Below, in pieces: positions 45,788 to 58,300 of a stretch of DNA of 64,000 nt (positions are counted from its first letter, which is position 1; every line of letters begins with the position of its first letter). Origin of the DNA: Desmodus rotundus (lineage: Eukaryota; Chordata; Mammalia; Chiroptera; Phyllostomidae). The stretch lies in the NCBI RefSeq assembly GCF_022682495.2, contig NC_071395.1:59469135-59533134 (forward strand). Direction: 5' to 3'. Made by a program: the position numbers and the translations under genes. The notes under the pieces are model-generated. The model saw nothing but the letters and a program-made list of their open reading frames with translations, was not told the DNA's origin and made no database searches.

Positions 45788-47873
45788 AGTCTGTGCCTAG
45801 CAAAGTTACCGCCAAGGTGATCATACAGAAAACCCATTGAAACGACCTGCTAAATCGGTGGCTTCTAGCGGCATCCCACACACTTCGCACTCTACTGAAA
45901 CGAGTCCATTGACCTAGTGTTACCCGTGGAGATGAAGTCTTCTAATAAGGCACTTGTACGAAACATCCTGATTCCCTCGTTGTTTGGAAGCTTTCCATGA
46001 ATTCCTTGCTGTTCTATCAGAAGGAAATTCAATCGAATAGAGTCAGTGGGCTGTGAGCTTCATGGGCATATCTACGTTCGAGAAACAGTTTTGTCCACAA
46101 GACATAGTAGTGAGTAGCTGCAGGAGATCTTCGGCCTCTGCTATTCTCCTGGAAAACATAGAGCGGCGAAAAGCCCACACTCGCAGCTCATTGTCCTGCG
46201 AAGGTCTGAAACTGCTATGCTCCTGTTCATTCACTACGGATTGAAAATGATTTCAGTAGCATTTAGTTTAGGACACAACCCACAGCTCGGATATATCAGA
46301 AGATTTCTGTTTAAAGATAGAGTTAGGGTTAGGGCTAGCATTACGATTACGGTAAGGATAAGCTTTATTATTAGGGTAGGGATAGGGATAGGGATAGGGA
46401 TAGGGTTAGGGTTAGGGTTAGGGTTAGAGATAGGGTTAGGGTTAGCGTTAGGGTTAGGGTTAGCGTTAGCGTTAGCGTTAGGGTTAGGGATAGGGATAGG
46501 TTTAGCATTAGCGTTTGGGTTAACGTTACATATAGGTTTAGGGCCAGGGCTAAAGCTAGATGACGGCCACAGGTAGAGGAGTGTGTGTCCTAGAAGATCG
46601 TGCATTTCATAGCTCTCTTAGTTCTTCTGTGCTTTCATTGAGTCCGTTGAGGACGAGAAAGTGATTCTGTAGATCGTTGCACTGAAACACAGCCAGGTAA
46701 AAGATAACAGAGCAAAAGAGCTGATCATAAGTGCTGAAGAGGGTATGTGATATGGTGCAAGGCACTCATTTCCAATTCAACTGATACGAGCACATTGATC
46801 TAGAGCTGCGTTCATGCTTAAAGCCACTTCTCAGGAACATGTTCATTTCCGAGTAACTTGGCAGCTTTCAAACCGTTCACTCCTGTGCTGTGTGAGAGAG
46901 TCACTCGAATAGAGTAAGGGGACTGCTAGCTGCACATGCATTTCTACGTTGAAAACACTGTATGGGCAAAGTGAGGTAGTAGGCTGTTGCCTCTCTTCTT
47001 CCTGGGGCTACGCTTTTCTGATGGAAAAAGTACCTAGGAGAAAACTCTACTGTGGAAGCTCATTGCGCTTCAAGGATCACAAAGTGCTAGCTAGGCTAGC
47101 ATTCCCTCCGTTGCTGACGGGAAATCATTTCCGTAGCTCTTGGGCTATGACACGAGCCAGAGATCCTATATTGCAGCAAGGTTCTTGGACAGGATGCTGA
47201 CAAGAGTACGTACTATGTGACACACCACTGCTTGCATCTCCTACTGAAATGAGAACATTGCTAACACGTCAAATAGTGTGGATGGCTTTTGTAGAGAACA
47301 CTTTTCGCACGACTTGATATAATTCCTGAATGGTGCAGGGGAGCGCAAAGTCTTCCCTGCTGTATTCTCAGAGTGGAATGAGTGGCCTGGTAGGCCCATG
47401 GCGTACTTTTAGCTTCTTCCTCTTTGAATGCTTCACGAACGGGTGGAGTCCGAGGGACGTAGTATAGTCTCCATGGTTTCTGAGGCTACAGTCTTCTTCT
47501 CCCATCACATCTACTACCGAAATGCCAACATTGAGAAGACGTGGAACACTGAGACGGCTTTGGAGAAAAACCCGCTTCCTACGAAATAGGTTGATTCCCG
47601 AGTGAGTTTGAGGAGCAAACAAATCTTCACGAACATATTATCTGCCACTGGGAGCCCCACAGGCTACTCTGACATTCATATTCCCTTAGATCTTCAGAGA
47701 CTTGGAGGCCAGGTCGCGTAGCGTGGCCCAGCGGCCTTCCAACGTCCGGATACGCTTTCCTCGCAGAACGCAGAGTTTGGCGAAAACAGTGGTAGCCAAG
47801 CTTACTCTCGGGCACAGTTGGCATAGTCCTGTGCTTCCGTTCACTCATTTGCTTTGGGGAACGTGATTGCACA
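45788..47873 (+). repeat. Satellite unit U23 (2,086 bp, tract type h)
   Basis: Copy of U14 at +18,745 bp, with the same one-base deletion (TTACCCGTGGAG near 45926). Private change: CACACACTTCGC near 45880. Confidence 0.97.
46316..46560 (+). repeat. Telomere-like tract of U23, type h, 245 bp
   Basis: As U14 except that the GAGTTA hexamer is GGGTTA. Confidence 0.95.
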
Positions 47874-49960
47874 AGTCTGTGCCTAGCAAAGTTACCGCCA
47901 AGGTGATCATACAGAAAACCCATTGAAACGACCTGCTAAATCGGTGGCTTCTAGCGGCATCCCACACATTTCGCACTCTACTGAAACGAGTCCATTGACC
48001 TAGGGTTACCCGCTGGAGATGAAGTCTTCTAATAAGGCACTTGTATGAAACATCCTGATTCCCTCGTTGTTTGGAAGCTTTCCATGAATTCCTTGCTGTT
48101 CTATCAGAAGGAAATTCAATCGAATAGAGTCAGTGGGCTGTGAGCTTCATGGGCATATCTACGTTCGAGAAACAGTTTTGTCCACAAGACATAGTAGTCA
48201 GTAGCTGCAGGATATCTTCGGCCTCTGCTATTCTCCTGGAAAACATAGAGCGGCGAAAAGCCCACACTCGCAGCTCATTGTCCTGCGAAGGTCTGAAACT
48301 GCTATGCTCCTGTTCATTCACTACGGATTGAAAATGATTTCAGTAGCATTTAGTTTAGGACACAACCCACAGCTCGGATATATCAGAAGATTTCTGTTTA
48401 AAGATAGAGTTAGGGTTAGGGCTAGCATTACGATTACGGTAAGGATAAGCTTTATTATTAGGGTAGGGATAGGGATAGGGATAGGGATAGGGATAGGGTT
48501 AGGGTTAGGGTTAGGGATAGGGTTACGGTTAGGGTTAGGGTTAGGGTTAGGGTTAGCGTTAGCGTTAGGGTTAGGGATAGGGATAGGTTTAGCATTAGCG
48601 TTTGGGTTAACGTTACATATAGGTTTAGGGCCAGGGCTAAAGCTAGATGACGGCCACAGGTAGAGGAGTGTGTGTCCTAGAAGATCGTGCATTTCATAGC
48701 TCTCTTAGTTCTTCTGTGCTTTCATTGAGTCCGTTGAGGACGAGAAAGTGATTCTGTAGATCGTTGCACTGAAACACAGCCAGGTAAAAGATAACAGAGC
48801 AAAAGAGCTGATCATAAGTGCTGAAGAGGGTATGTGATATGGTGCAAGGCACTCATTTCCAATTCAACTGATACGAGCACATTGATCTAGAGCTGCGTTC
48901 ATGCTTAAAGCCACTTCTCAGGAACATGTTCATTCCCGAGTAACTTGGCAGCTTTCAAACCGTTCACTCCTGTGCTGTGTGAGAGAGTCACTCGAATAGA
49001 GTAAGGGGACTGCTAGCTGCACATGCATTTCTACGTTGAAAACACTGTATGGGCAAAGTGAGGTAGTAGGCTGTTGCCTCTCTTCTTCCTGGGGCTACGC
49101 TTTTCTGATGGAAAAAGTACCTAGGAGAAAACTCTACTGTGGAAGCTCATTGCGCTTCAAGGATCACAAAGTGCTAGCTAGGCTAGCATTCCCTCCGTTG
49201 CTGACGGGAAATCATTTCCGTAGCTCTTGGGCTATGACACGCGCCAGAGATCCTATATTGCAGCAAGGTTCTTGGACAGGATGCTGACAAGAGTACGTAC
49301 TATGTGACACACCACTGCTTGCATCTCCTACTGAAATGAGAACATTGCTAACACGTCAAATAGTGTGGATGGCTTTTGTAGAGAACACTTTTCGCACGAC
49401 TTGATATAATTCCTGAATGGTGCAGGGGAGCGCAAAGTCTTCCCTGCTGTATTCTCAGAGTGGAATGAGTGGCCTGGTAGGCCCATGGCGTACTTTTAGC
49501 TTCTTCCTCTTTGAATGCTTCACGAACGGGTGGAGTCCGAGGGACGTAGTATAGTCTCCATGTTTTCTGAGGCTACAGTCTTCTTCTCCCATCACATCCA
49601 CTACCGAAATGCCAACATTGAGAAGACGTGGAACACTGAGACGGCTTTGGAGAAAAACCCGCTTCCTACGAAATAGGTTGATTCCCGAGCGAGTTTGAGG
49701 AGCAAACAAATCTTCACGAACGTATTATCTTCCACTGGGAGCCCCACAGGCTACTCTGACATTCATATTCCCTTAGATCTTCAGAGACTTGGAGGCCAGG
49801 TCGCGTAGCGTGGCCCAGCGGCCTTCCAACGTCCGGATACGCTTTCCTCGCAGAACGCAGAGTTTGGCGAAAACAGTGGTAGCCAAGCTTACTCTCGGGC
49901 ACAGTTGGCATAGTCCTGTGCTTCCGTTCACTCATTTGCTTTGGGGAACGTGATTGCACA
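47874..49960 (+). repeat. Satellite unit U24 (2,087 bp, tract type g)
   Basis: Copy of U15 at +18,745 bp (ATCCACTACC, CCCGAGCGAG). Private CCTAGGGTTACC near 48000. It lacks the CCAGGGCGCG change of U15 and U18. Confidence 0.97.
48403..48647 (+). repeat. Telomere-like tract of U24, type g, 245 bp
   Basis: Same hexamer order as U10. Confidence 0.95.
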
Positions 49961-52053
49961 AGTCTGTGCCTAGCAAAGTTACCGCCAAGGTGATCATACA
50001 GAAAACCCATTGAAACGACCTGCTAAATCGGTGGCTTCTAGCGGCATCCCACACATTTCGCACTCTACTGAAACGAGTCCATTGACCTAGTGTTACCCGC
50101 TGGAGATGAAGTCTTCTAATAAGGCACTTGTACGAAACATCCTGATTCCCTCGTTGTTTGGAAGCTTTCCATGAATTCCTTGCTGTTCTATCAGAAGGAA
50201 ATTCAATCGAATAGAGTCAGTGGGCTGTGAGCTTCATGGGCATATCTACGTTCGAGAAACAGTTTTGTCCACAAGACATAGTAGTCAGTAGCTGCAGGAT
50301 ATCTTCGGCCTCTGCTATTCTCCTGGAAAACATAGAGCGGCGAAAAGCCCACACTCGCAGCTCATTGTCCTGCGAAGGTCTGAAACTGCTATGCTCCTGT
50401 TCATTCACTACGGATTGAAAATGATTTCAGTAGCATTTAGTTTAGGACACAACCCACAGCTCGGATATATCAGAAGATTTCTGTTTAAAGATAGAGTTAG
50501 GGTTAGGGCTAGCATTACGATTACGGTAAGGATAAGCTTTATTATTAGGGTAGGGATAGGGATAGGGATAGGGATAGGGATAGGGATAGGGTTAGGGTTA
50601 GGGTTAGGGATAGGGTTACGGTTAGGGTTAGGGTTAGGGTTAGGGTTAGCGTTAGCGTTAGGGTTAGGGATAGGGATAGGTTTAGCATTAGCGTTTGGGT
50701 TAACGTTACATATAGGTTTAGGGCCAGGGCTAAAGCTAGATGACGGCCACAGGTAGAGGAGTGTGTGTCCTAGAAGATCGTGCATTTCATAGCTCTCTTA
50801 GTTCTTCTGTGCTTTCATTGAGTCCCTTGAGGACGAGAAAGTGATTCTGTAGATCGTTGCACTGAAACACAGCCAGGTAAAAGATAACAGAGCAAAAGAG
50901 CTGATCATAAGTGCTGAAGAGGGTATGTGATATGGTGCAAGGCACTCATTTCCAATTCAACTGATACGAGCACATTGATCTAGAGCTGCGTTCATGCTTA
51001 AAGCCACTTCTCAGGAACATGTTCATTCCCGAGTAACTTGGCAGCTTTCAAACCGTTCACTCCTGTGCTGTGTGAGAGAGTCACTAGAATAGAGTAAGGG
51101 GACTGCTAGCTGCACATGCATTTCTACGTTGAAAACACTGTATGGGCAAAGTGAGGTAGTAGGCTGTTGCCTCTCTTCTTCCTGTGGCTACGCTTTTCTG
51201 ATGGAAAAAGTACCTAGGAGAAAACTCTACTGTGGAAGCTCATTGCGCTTCAAGGATCACAAAGTGCTAGCTAGGCTAGCATTCCCTCCGTTGCTGACGG
51301 GAAATCATTTCCGTAGCTCTTGGGCTATGACACGAGCCAGAGATCCTATATTGCAGCAAGGTTCTTGGACAGGATGCTGACAAGAGTACGTAGTATGTGA
51401 CACACCACTGCTTTCATCTCCTACTGAAATGAGAACATTGCTAACACGTCAAATAGTGTGGATGGCTTTTGTTGAGAACACTTTTCGCACGACTTGATAT
51501 AATTCCTGAATGGTGCAGGGGAGCGCAAAGTCTTCCCTGCTGTATTCTCAGAGTGGAATGAGTGGCCTGGTAGGCCCATGGCGTACTTTTAGCTTCTTCC
51601 TCTTTGAATGCTTCACGAACGGGTGGAGTCCGATGGACGTAGTATAGTCTCCATGTTTTCTGAGGCTACAGTCTTCTTCTCCCATCACATCTACTACCGA
51701 AATGCCAACATTGAGAAGACGTTGAACACTGAGACGGCTTTGGAGAAAAACCCGCTTCCTACGAAATAGGTTGATTCCCGAGTGAGTTTGAGGAGCAAAC
51801 AAATCTTCACGAACGTATTATCTTCCACTGGGAGCCCCACAGGCTACTCTGACATTCATATTCCCTTAGATCTTCAGAGACTTGGAGGCCAGGTCGCGTA
51901 GCGTGGCCCAGCGGCCTTCCAACGTCCGGATACGCTTTCCTCGCAGAACGCAGAGTTTGGCGAAAACAGTGGTAGCCAAGCTTACTCTCGGGCACAGTTG
52001 GCATAGTCCTGTGCTTCCGTTCACTCATTTGCTTTGGGGAACGTGATTGCACA
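49961..52053 (+). repeat. Satellite unit U25 (2,093 bp, tract type g plus one hexamer)
   Basis: Copy of U16 at +18,745 bp with all U16 marks; six bases longer because of one extra GGGATA. Confidence 0.97.
50490..50740 (+). repeat. Telomere-like tract of U25, type g variant, 251 bp
   Basis: 6 GGGATA instead of 5, otherwise as U10. A clean single-hexamer gain relative to its sister U16. Confidence 0.95.
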
Positions 52054-54133
52054 AGTCTGTGCCTAGCAAAGTTACCGCCAAGGTGATCATACAGAAAACC
52101 CATTGAAACGACCTGCTAAATCGGAGGCTTCTAGCGGCATCCCACACATTTCGCACTCTACTGAAACGAGTCCATTGACCTAGTGTTACCCGCTGGAGAT
52201 GAAGTCTTCTAATAAGGCACTTGTACGAAACATCCTGATTCCCTCGTTGTTTGGAAGCTTTCCATGAATTCCTTGCTGTTCTATCAGAAGGAAATTCAAT
52301 CGAATAGAGTCAGTGGGATGTGAGCTTCATGGGCATATCTACGTTCGAGAAACAGTTTTGTCCACAAGACATAGTAGTGAGTAGCTGCAGGAGATCTTCG
52401 GCCTCTGCTATTCTCCTGGAAAACATAGAGCGGCGAAAAGCCCACACTCGCAGCTCATTGTCCTGCGAAGGTCTGAAACTGCTATGCTCCTGTTCATTCA
52501 CTACGGATTGAAAATGATTTCAGTAGCATTTAGTTTAGGACACAACCCACAGCTCGGATATATCAGAAGATTTCTGTTTAAAGATAGAGTTAGGGTTAGG
52601 GCTAGCATTACGATTACGGTAAGGATAAGCTTTATTATTAGGGTAGGGATAGGGATAGGGATAGGGATAGGGTTAGGGTTAGGGTTAGGGTTAGAGATAG
52701 GGTTAGGGTTAGGGTTAGGGTTAGGGTTAGCGTTAGCGTTAGGGTTAGGGATAGGGATAGGTTTAGCATTAGCGTTTTGGTTAACGTTACATATAGGTTT
52801 AGGGCGAGGGCTAAAGCCAGATGACGGCCACAGGTAGAGGAGTGTGTGTCCTAGAAGATCGTGCATTTCATAGCTCTCTTAGTTCTTCTGTGCTTTCATT
52901 GAGTCCGTTGAGGACGAGAAAGTGATTCTGTAGATCGTTGCACTGAAACACAGCCAGGTAAAAGATAACAGAGCAAAAGAGCTGATCATAAGTGCTGAAG
53001 AGGGTATGTGATATGGTGCAAGGCACTCATTTCCAATTCAACTGATACGAGCACATTGATCTAGAGCTGCGTTCATGCTTAAAGCCACTTCTCAGGAACA
53101 TGTTCATTCCCGAGTAACTTGGCAGCTTTCAAACCGTTCACTCCTGTGCTGTGTGAGAGAGTCACTCGAATAGAGTAAGAGGACTGCTAGCTGCACATGC
53201 ATTTCTACGTTGAAAACACTGTATGGGCAAAGTGAGGTAGTAGGCTGTTGCCTCTCTTCTTCCTGGGGCTACGCTTTTCTGATGGAAAAAGTACCTAGGA
53301 GAAAACTCTACTGTGGAAGCTCATTCCGCTTCAAGGATCACAAAGTGCTAGCTAGGCTAGCATTCCCTCCGTTGCTGACGGGAAATCATTTCCATAGCTC
53401 TTGGGCTATGACACGAGCCAGAGATCCTATATTGCAGCAAGGTTCTTGGACAGGATGCTGACAAGAGTACGTACTATGTGACACACCACTGCTTGCATCT
53501 CCTACTGAAATGAGAACATTGCTAACACGTCAAATAGTGTGGATGGCTTTTGTAGAGAACACTTTTCGCACGACTTGATATAATTCCTGAATGGTGCAGG
53601 GGAGCGCAAAGTCTTCCCTGCTGTATTCTCAGAGTGGAATGAGTGGCCTGGTAGGCCCATGGCGTACTTTTAGCTTCTTCCTCTTTGAATGCTTCACGAA
53701 CGGGTGGAGTCCGAGGGACGTAGTATAGTCTCCATGGTTTCTGAGGCTACAGTCTTCTTCTCCCATCACATCCACTACCGAAATGCCAACATTGAGAAGA
53801 CGTGGAACACTGAGACGGCTTTGGAGAAAAACCCGCTTCCTACGAAATAGGTTGATTCCCGAGCGAGTTTGAGGAGCAAACAAATCTTCACGAAGGTATT
53901 ATCTTCCACTGGGAGCCCCACAGGCTACTCTGACATTCATATTCCCTTAGATCTTCAGAGACTTGGAGGCCAGGTCGCGTAGCGTGGCCCAGCGGCCTTC
54001 CAACGTCCGGATACGCTTTCCTCGCAGAACGCAGATTTGGCGAAAACAGTGGTAGCCAAGCTTACTCTCGGGCACAGTTGGCATAGTCCTGTGCTTCCGT
54101 TCACTCATTTGCTTTGGGGAACGTGATTGCACA
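52054..54133 (+). repeat. Satellite unit U26 (2,080 bp, tract type c)
   Basis: Marks are CGGAGGCTTC near 52122, GTGGGATGTGAG near 52315, GTAAGAGGAC near 53177, ATTTCCATAGC near 53389, CGAAGGTATT near 53892 and a one-base deletion GCAGATTTGG near 54033. The first four recur in U31; the last three recur in U28. Confidence 0.97.
52583..52821 (+). repeat. Telomere-like tract of U26, type c, 239 bp
   Basis: Same hexamer order as U5, with GCGTTTTGG in the right flank. Confidence 0.95.
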
Positions 54134-56220
54134 AGTCTGTGCCTAGCAAAGTTACCGCCAAGGTGATCATACAGAAAACCCATTGAAACGACCTGCTAAA
54201 TCGGTGGCTTCTAGCGGCATCCCACACATTTCGCACTCTACTGAAACGAGTCCATTGACCTAGTGTTACCCGCTGGACATGAAGTCTTCTAATAAGGCAC
54301 TTGTACGAAACATCCTGATTCCCTCGTTGTTTGGAAGCTTTCCATGAATTCCTTGCTGTTCTATCAGAAGGAAATTCAATCGAATAGAGTCAGTGGGCTG
54401 TGAGCTTCATGGGCATATCTACGTTCGAGAAACAGTTTTGTCCACAAGACATAGTAGTCAGTAGCTGCAGGATATCTTCGGCCTCTGCTATTCTCCTGGA
54501 AAACATAGAGCGGCGAAAAGCCCACACTCGCAGCTCATTGTCCTGCGAAGGTCTGAAACTGCTATGCTCCTGTTCATTCACTACGGATTGAAAATGATTT
54601 CAGTAGCATTTAGTTTAGGACACAACCCACAGCTCGGATATATCAGAAGATTTCTGTTTAAAGATAGAGTTAGGGTTAGGGCTAGCATTACGATTACGGT
54701 AAGGATAAGCTTTATTATTAGGGTAGGGATAGGGATAGGGATAGGGATAGGGATAGGGTTAGGGTTAGGGTTAGGGATAGGGTTACGGTTAGGGTTAGGG
54801 TTAGGGTTAGGGTTAGCGTTAGCGTCCGGGTTAGGGATAGGGATAGGTTTAGCATTAGCGTTTGGGTTAACGTTACATATAGGTTTAGGGCCAGGGCTAA
54901 AGCTAGATGACGGCCACAGGTAGAGGAGTGTGTGTCCTAGAAGATCGTGCATTTCATAGCTCTCTTAGTTCTTCTGTGCTTTCATTGAGTCCCTTGAGGA
55001 CGAGAAAGTGATTCTGTAGATCGTTGCACTGAAACACAGCCAGGTAAAAGATAACAGAGCAAAAGAGCTGATCATAAGTGCTGAAGAGGGTATGTGATAT
55101 GGTGCAAGGCACTCATTTCCAATTCAACTGATACGAGCACATTGATCTAGAGCTGCGTTCATGCTTAAAGCCACTTCTCAGGAACATGTTCATTCCCGAG
55201 TAACTTGGCAGCTTTCAAACCGTTCACTCCTGTGCTGTGTGAGAGAGTCACTAGAATAGAGTAAGGGGACTGCTAGCTGCACATGCATTTCTACGTTGAA
55301 AACACTGTATGGGCAAAGTGAGGTAGTAGGCTGTTGCCTCTCTTCTTCCTGTGGCTACGCTTTTCTGATGGAAAAAGTACCTAGGAGAAAACTCTACTGT
55401 GGAAGCTCATTGCGCTTCAAGGATCACAAAGTGCTAGCTAGGCTAGCATTCCCTCCGTTGCTGACGGGAAATCATTTCCGTAGCTCTTGGGCTATGACAC
55501 GAGCCAGAGATCCTATATTGCAGCAAGGTTCTTGGACAGGATGCTGACAAGAGTACGTAGTATGTGACACACCACTGCTTTCATCTCCTACTGAAATGAG
55601 AACATTGCTAACACGTCAAATAGTGTGGATGGCTTTTGTTGAGAACACTTTTCGCACGACTTGATATAATTCCTGAATGGTGCAGGGGAGCGCAAAGTCT
55701 TCCCTGCTGTATTCTCAGAGTGGAATGAGTGGCCTGGTAGGCCCATGGCGTACTTTTAGCTTCTTCCTCTTTGAATGCTTCACGAACGGGTGGAGTCCGA
55801 TGGACGTAGTATAGTCTCCATGTTTTCTGAGGCTACAGTCTTCTTCTCCCATCACATCTACTACCGAAATGCCAACATTGAGAAGACGTTGAACACTGAG
55901 ACGGCTTTGGAGAAAAACCCGCTTCCTACGAAATAGGTTGATTCCCGAGTGAGTTTGAGGAGCAAACAAATCTTCACGAACGTATTATCTTCCACTGGGA
56001 GCCCCACAGGCTACTCTGACATTCATATTCCCTTAGATCTTCAGAGACTTGGAGGCCAGGTCGCGTAGCGTGGCCCAGCGGCCTTCCAACGTCCGGATAC
56101 GCTTTCCTCGCAGAACGCAGAGTTTGGCGAAAACAGTGGTAGCCAAGCTTACTCTCGGGCACAGTTGGCATAGTCCTGTGCTTCCGTTCACTCATTTGCT
56201 TTGGGGAACGTGATTGCACA
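54134..56220 (+). repeat. Satellite unit U27 (2,087 bp, tract type g)
   Basis: U16-like marks in its 3' two thirds, but with GCGTCC in the tract as in U1 and U2. Partner of U26 in the 4,167-bp dimer. Confidence 0.97.
54663..54907 (+). repeat. Telomere-like tract of U27, type g with GCGTCC, 245 bp
   Basis: As U10 except that the second GCGTTA is GCGTCC. Confidence 0.95.
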
Positions 56221-58300
56221 AGTCTGTGCCTAGCAAAGTTACCGCCAAGGTGATCATACAGAAAACCCATTGAAACGACCTGCTAAATCGGTGGCTTCTA
56301 GCGGCATCCCACACATTTCGCACTCTACTGAAACGAGTCCATTGACCTAGTGTTACCCGCTGGAGATGAAGTCTTCTAATAAGGCACTTGTACGAAACAT
56401 CCTGATTCCCTCGTTGTTTGGAAGCTTTCCATGAATTCCTTGCTGTTCTATCAGAAGGAAATTCAATCGAATAGAGTCAGTGGGCTGTGAGCTTCATGGG
56501 CATATCTACGTTCGAGAAACAGTTTTGTCCACAAGACATAGTAGTGAGTAGCTGCAGGAGATCTTCGGCCTCTGCTATTCTCCTGGAAAACATAGAGCGG
56601 CGAAAAGCCCACACTCGCAGCTCATTGTCCTGCGAAGGTCTGAAACTGCTATGCTCCTGTTCATTCACTACGGATTGAAAATGATTTCAGTAGCATTTAG
56701 TTTAGGACACAACCCACAGCTCGGATATATCAGAAGATTTCTGTTTAAAGATAGAGTTAGGGTTAGGGCTAGCATTACGATTACGGTAAGGATAAGCTTT
56801 ATTATTAGGGTAGGGATAGGGATAGGGATAGGGATAGGGTTAGGGTTAGGGTTAGGGTTAGAGATAGGGTTAGGGTTAGGGTTAGGGTTAGGGTTAGCGT
56901 TAGCGTTAGGGTTAGGGATAGGGATAGGTTTAGCATTAGCGTTTTGGTTAACGTTACATATAGGTTTAGGGCGAGGGCTAAAGCCAGATGACGGCCACAG
57001 GTAGAGGAGTGTGTGTCCTAGAAGATCGTGCATTTCATAGCTCTCTTAGTTCTTCTGTGCTTTCATTGAGTCCGTTGAGGACGAGAAAGTGATTCTGTAG
57101 ATCGTTGCACTGAAACACAGCCAGGTAAAAGATAACAGAGCAAAAGAGCTGATCATAAGTGCTGAAGAGGGTATGTGATATGGTGCAAGGCACTCATTTC
57201 CAATTCAACTGATACGAGCACATTGATCTAGAGCTGCGTTCATGCTTAAAGCCACTTCTCAGGAACATGTTCATTCCCGAGTAACTTGGCAGCTTTCAAA
57301 CCGTTCACTCCTGTGCTGTGTGAGAGAGTCACTCGAATAGAGTAAGGGGACTGCTAGCTGCACATGCATTTCTACGTTGAAAACACTGTATGGGCAAAGT
57401 GAGGTAGTAGGCTGTTGCCTCTCTTCTTCCTGGGGCTACGCTTTTCTGATGGAAAAAGTACCTAGGAGAAAACTCTACTGTGGAAGCTCATTCCGCTTCA
57501 AGGATCACAAAGTGCTAGCTAGGCTAGCATTCCCTCCGTTGCTGACGGGAAATCATTTCCATAGCTCTTGGGCTATGACACGAGCCAGAGATCCTATATT
57601 GCAGCAAGGTTCTTGGACAGGATGCTGACAAGAGTACGTACTATGTGACACACCACTGCTTGCATCTCCTACTGAAATGAGAACATTGCTAACACGTCAA
57701 ATAGTGTGGATGGCTTTTGTAGAGAACACTTTTCGCACGACTTGATATAATTCCTGAATGGTGCAGGGGAGCGCAAAGTCTTCCCTGCTGTATTCTCAGA
57801 GTGGAATGAGTGGCCTGGTAGGCCCATGGCGTACTTTTAGCTTCTTCCTCTTTGAATGCTTCACGAACGGGTGGAGTCCGAGGGACGTAGTATAGTCTCC
57901 ATGGTTTCTGAGGCTACAGTCTTCTTCTCCCATCACATCCACTACCGAAATGCCAACATTGAGAAGACGTGGAACACTGAGACGGCTTTGGAGAAAAACC
58001 CGCTTCCTACGAAATAGGTTGATTCCCGAGCGAGTTTGAGGAGCAAACAAATCTTCACGAAGGTATTATCTTCCACTGGGAGCCCCACAGGCTACTCTGA
58101 CATTCATATTCCCTTAGATCTTCAGAGACTTGGAGGCCAGGTCGCGTAGCGTGGCCCAGCGGCCTTCCAACGTCCGGATACGCTTTCCTCGCAGAACGCA
58201 GATTTGGCGAAAACAGTGGTAGCCAAGCTTACTCTCGGGCACAGTTGGCATAGTCCTGTGCTTCCGTTCACTCATTTGCTTTGGGGAACGTGATTGCACA
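56221..58300 (+). repeat. Satellite unit U28 (2,080 bp, tract type c)
   Basis: Copy of U26 at +4,167 bp with the same GCAGATTTGG deletion (near 58200), but with GTGGGCTGTGAG and GTAAGGGGAC in place of the U26/U31 alleles. Confidence 0.97.
56750..56988 (+). repeat. Telomere-like tract of U28, type c, 239 bp
   Basis: Same hexamer order as U26. Confidence 0.95.

Larger units (their letters stand above)
27043..52053 (+). repeat. Three-unit higher-order repeat domain, period 6,261 bp (U14-U25)
   Basis: Tract types run h g g, h g g, h g f, h g g. The h anchors are at 27308, 33569, 39830 and 46053: spacings 6,261, 6,261 and 6,223. The third interval is shorter because its last slot holds the short f unit U22, and U23 has a one-base deletion. 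Confidence 0.9.
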
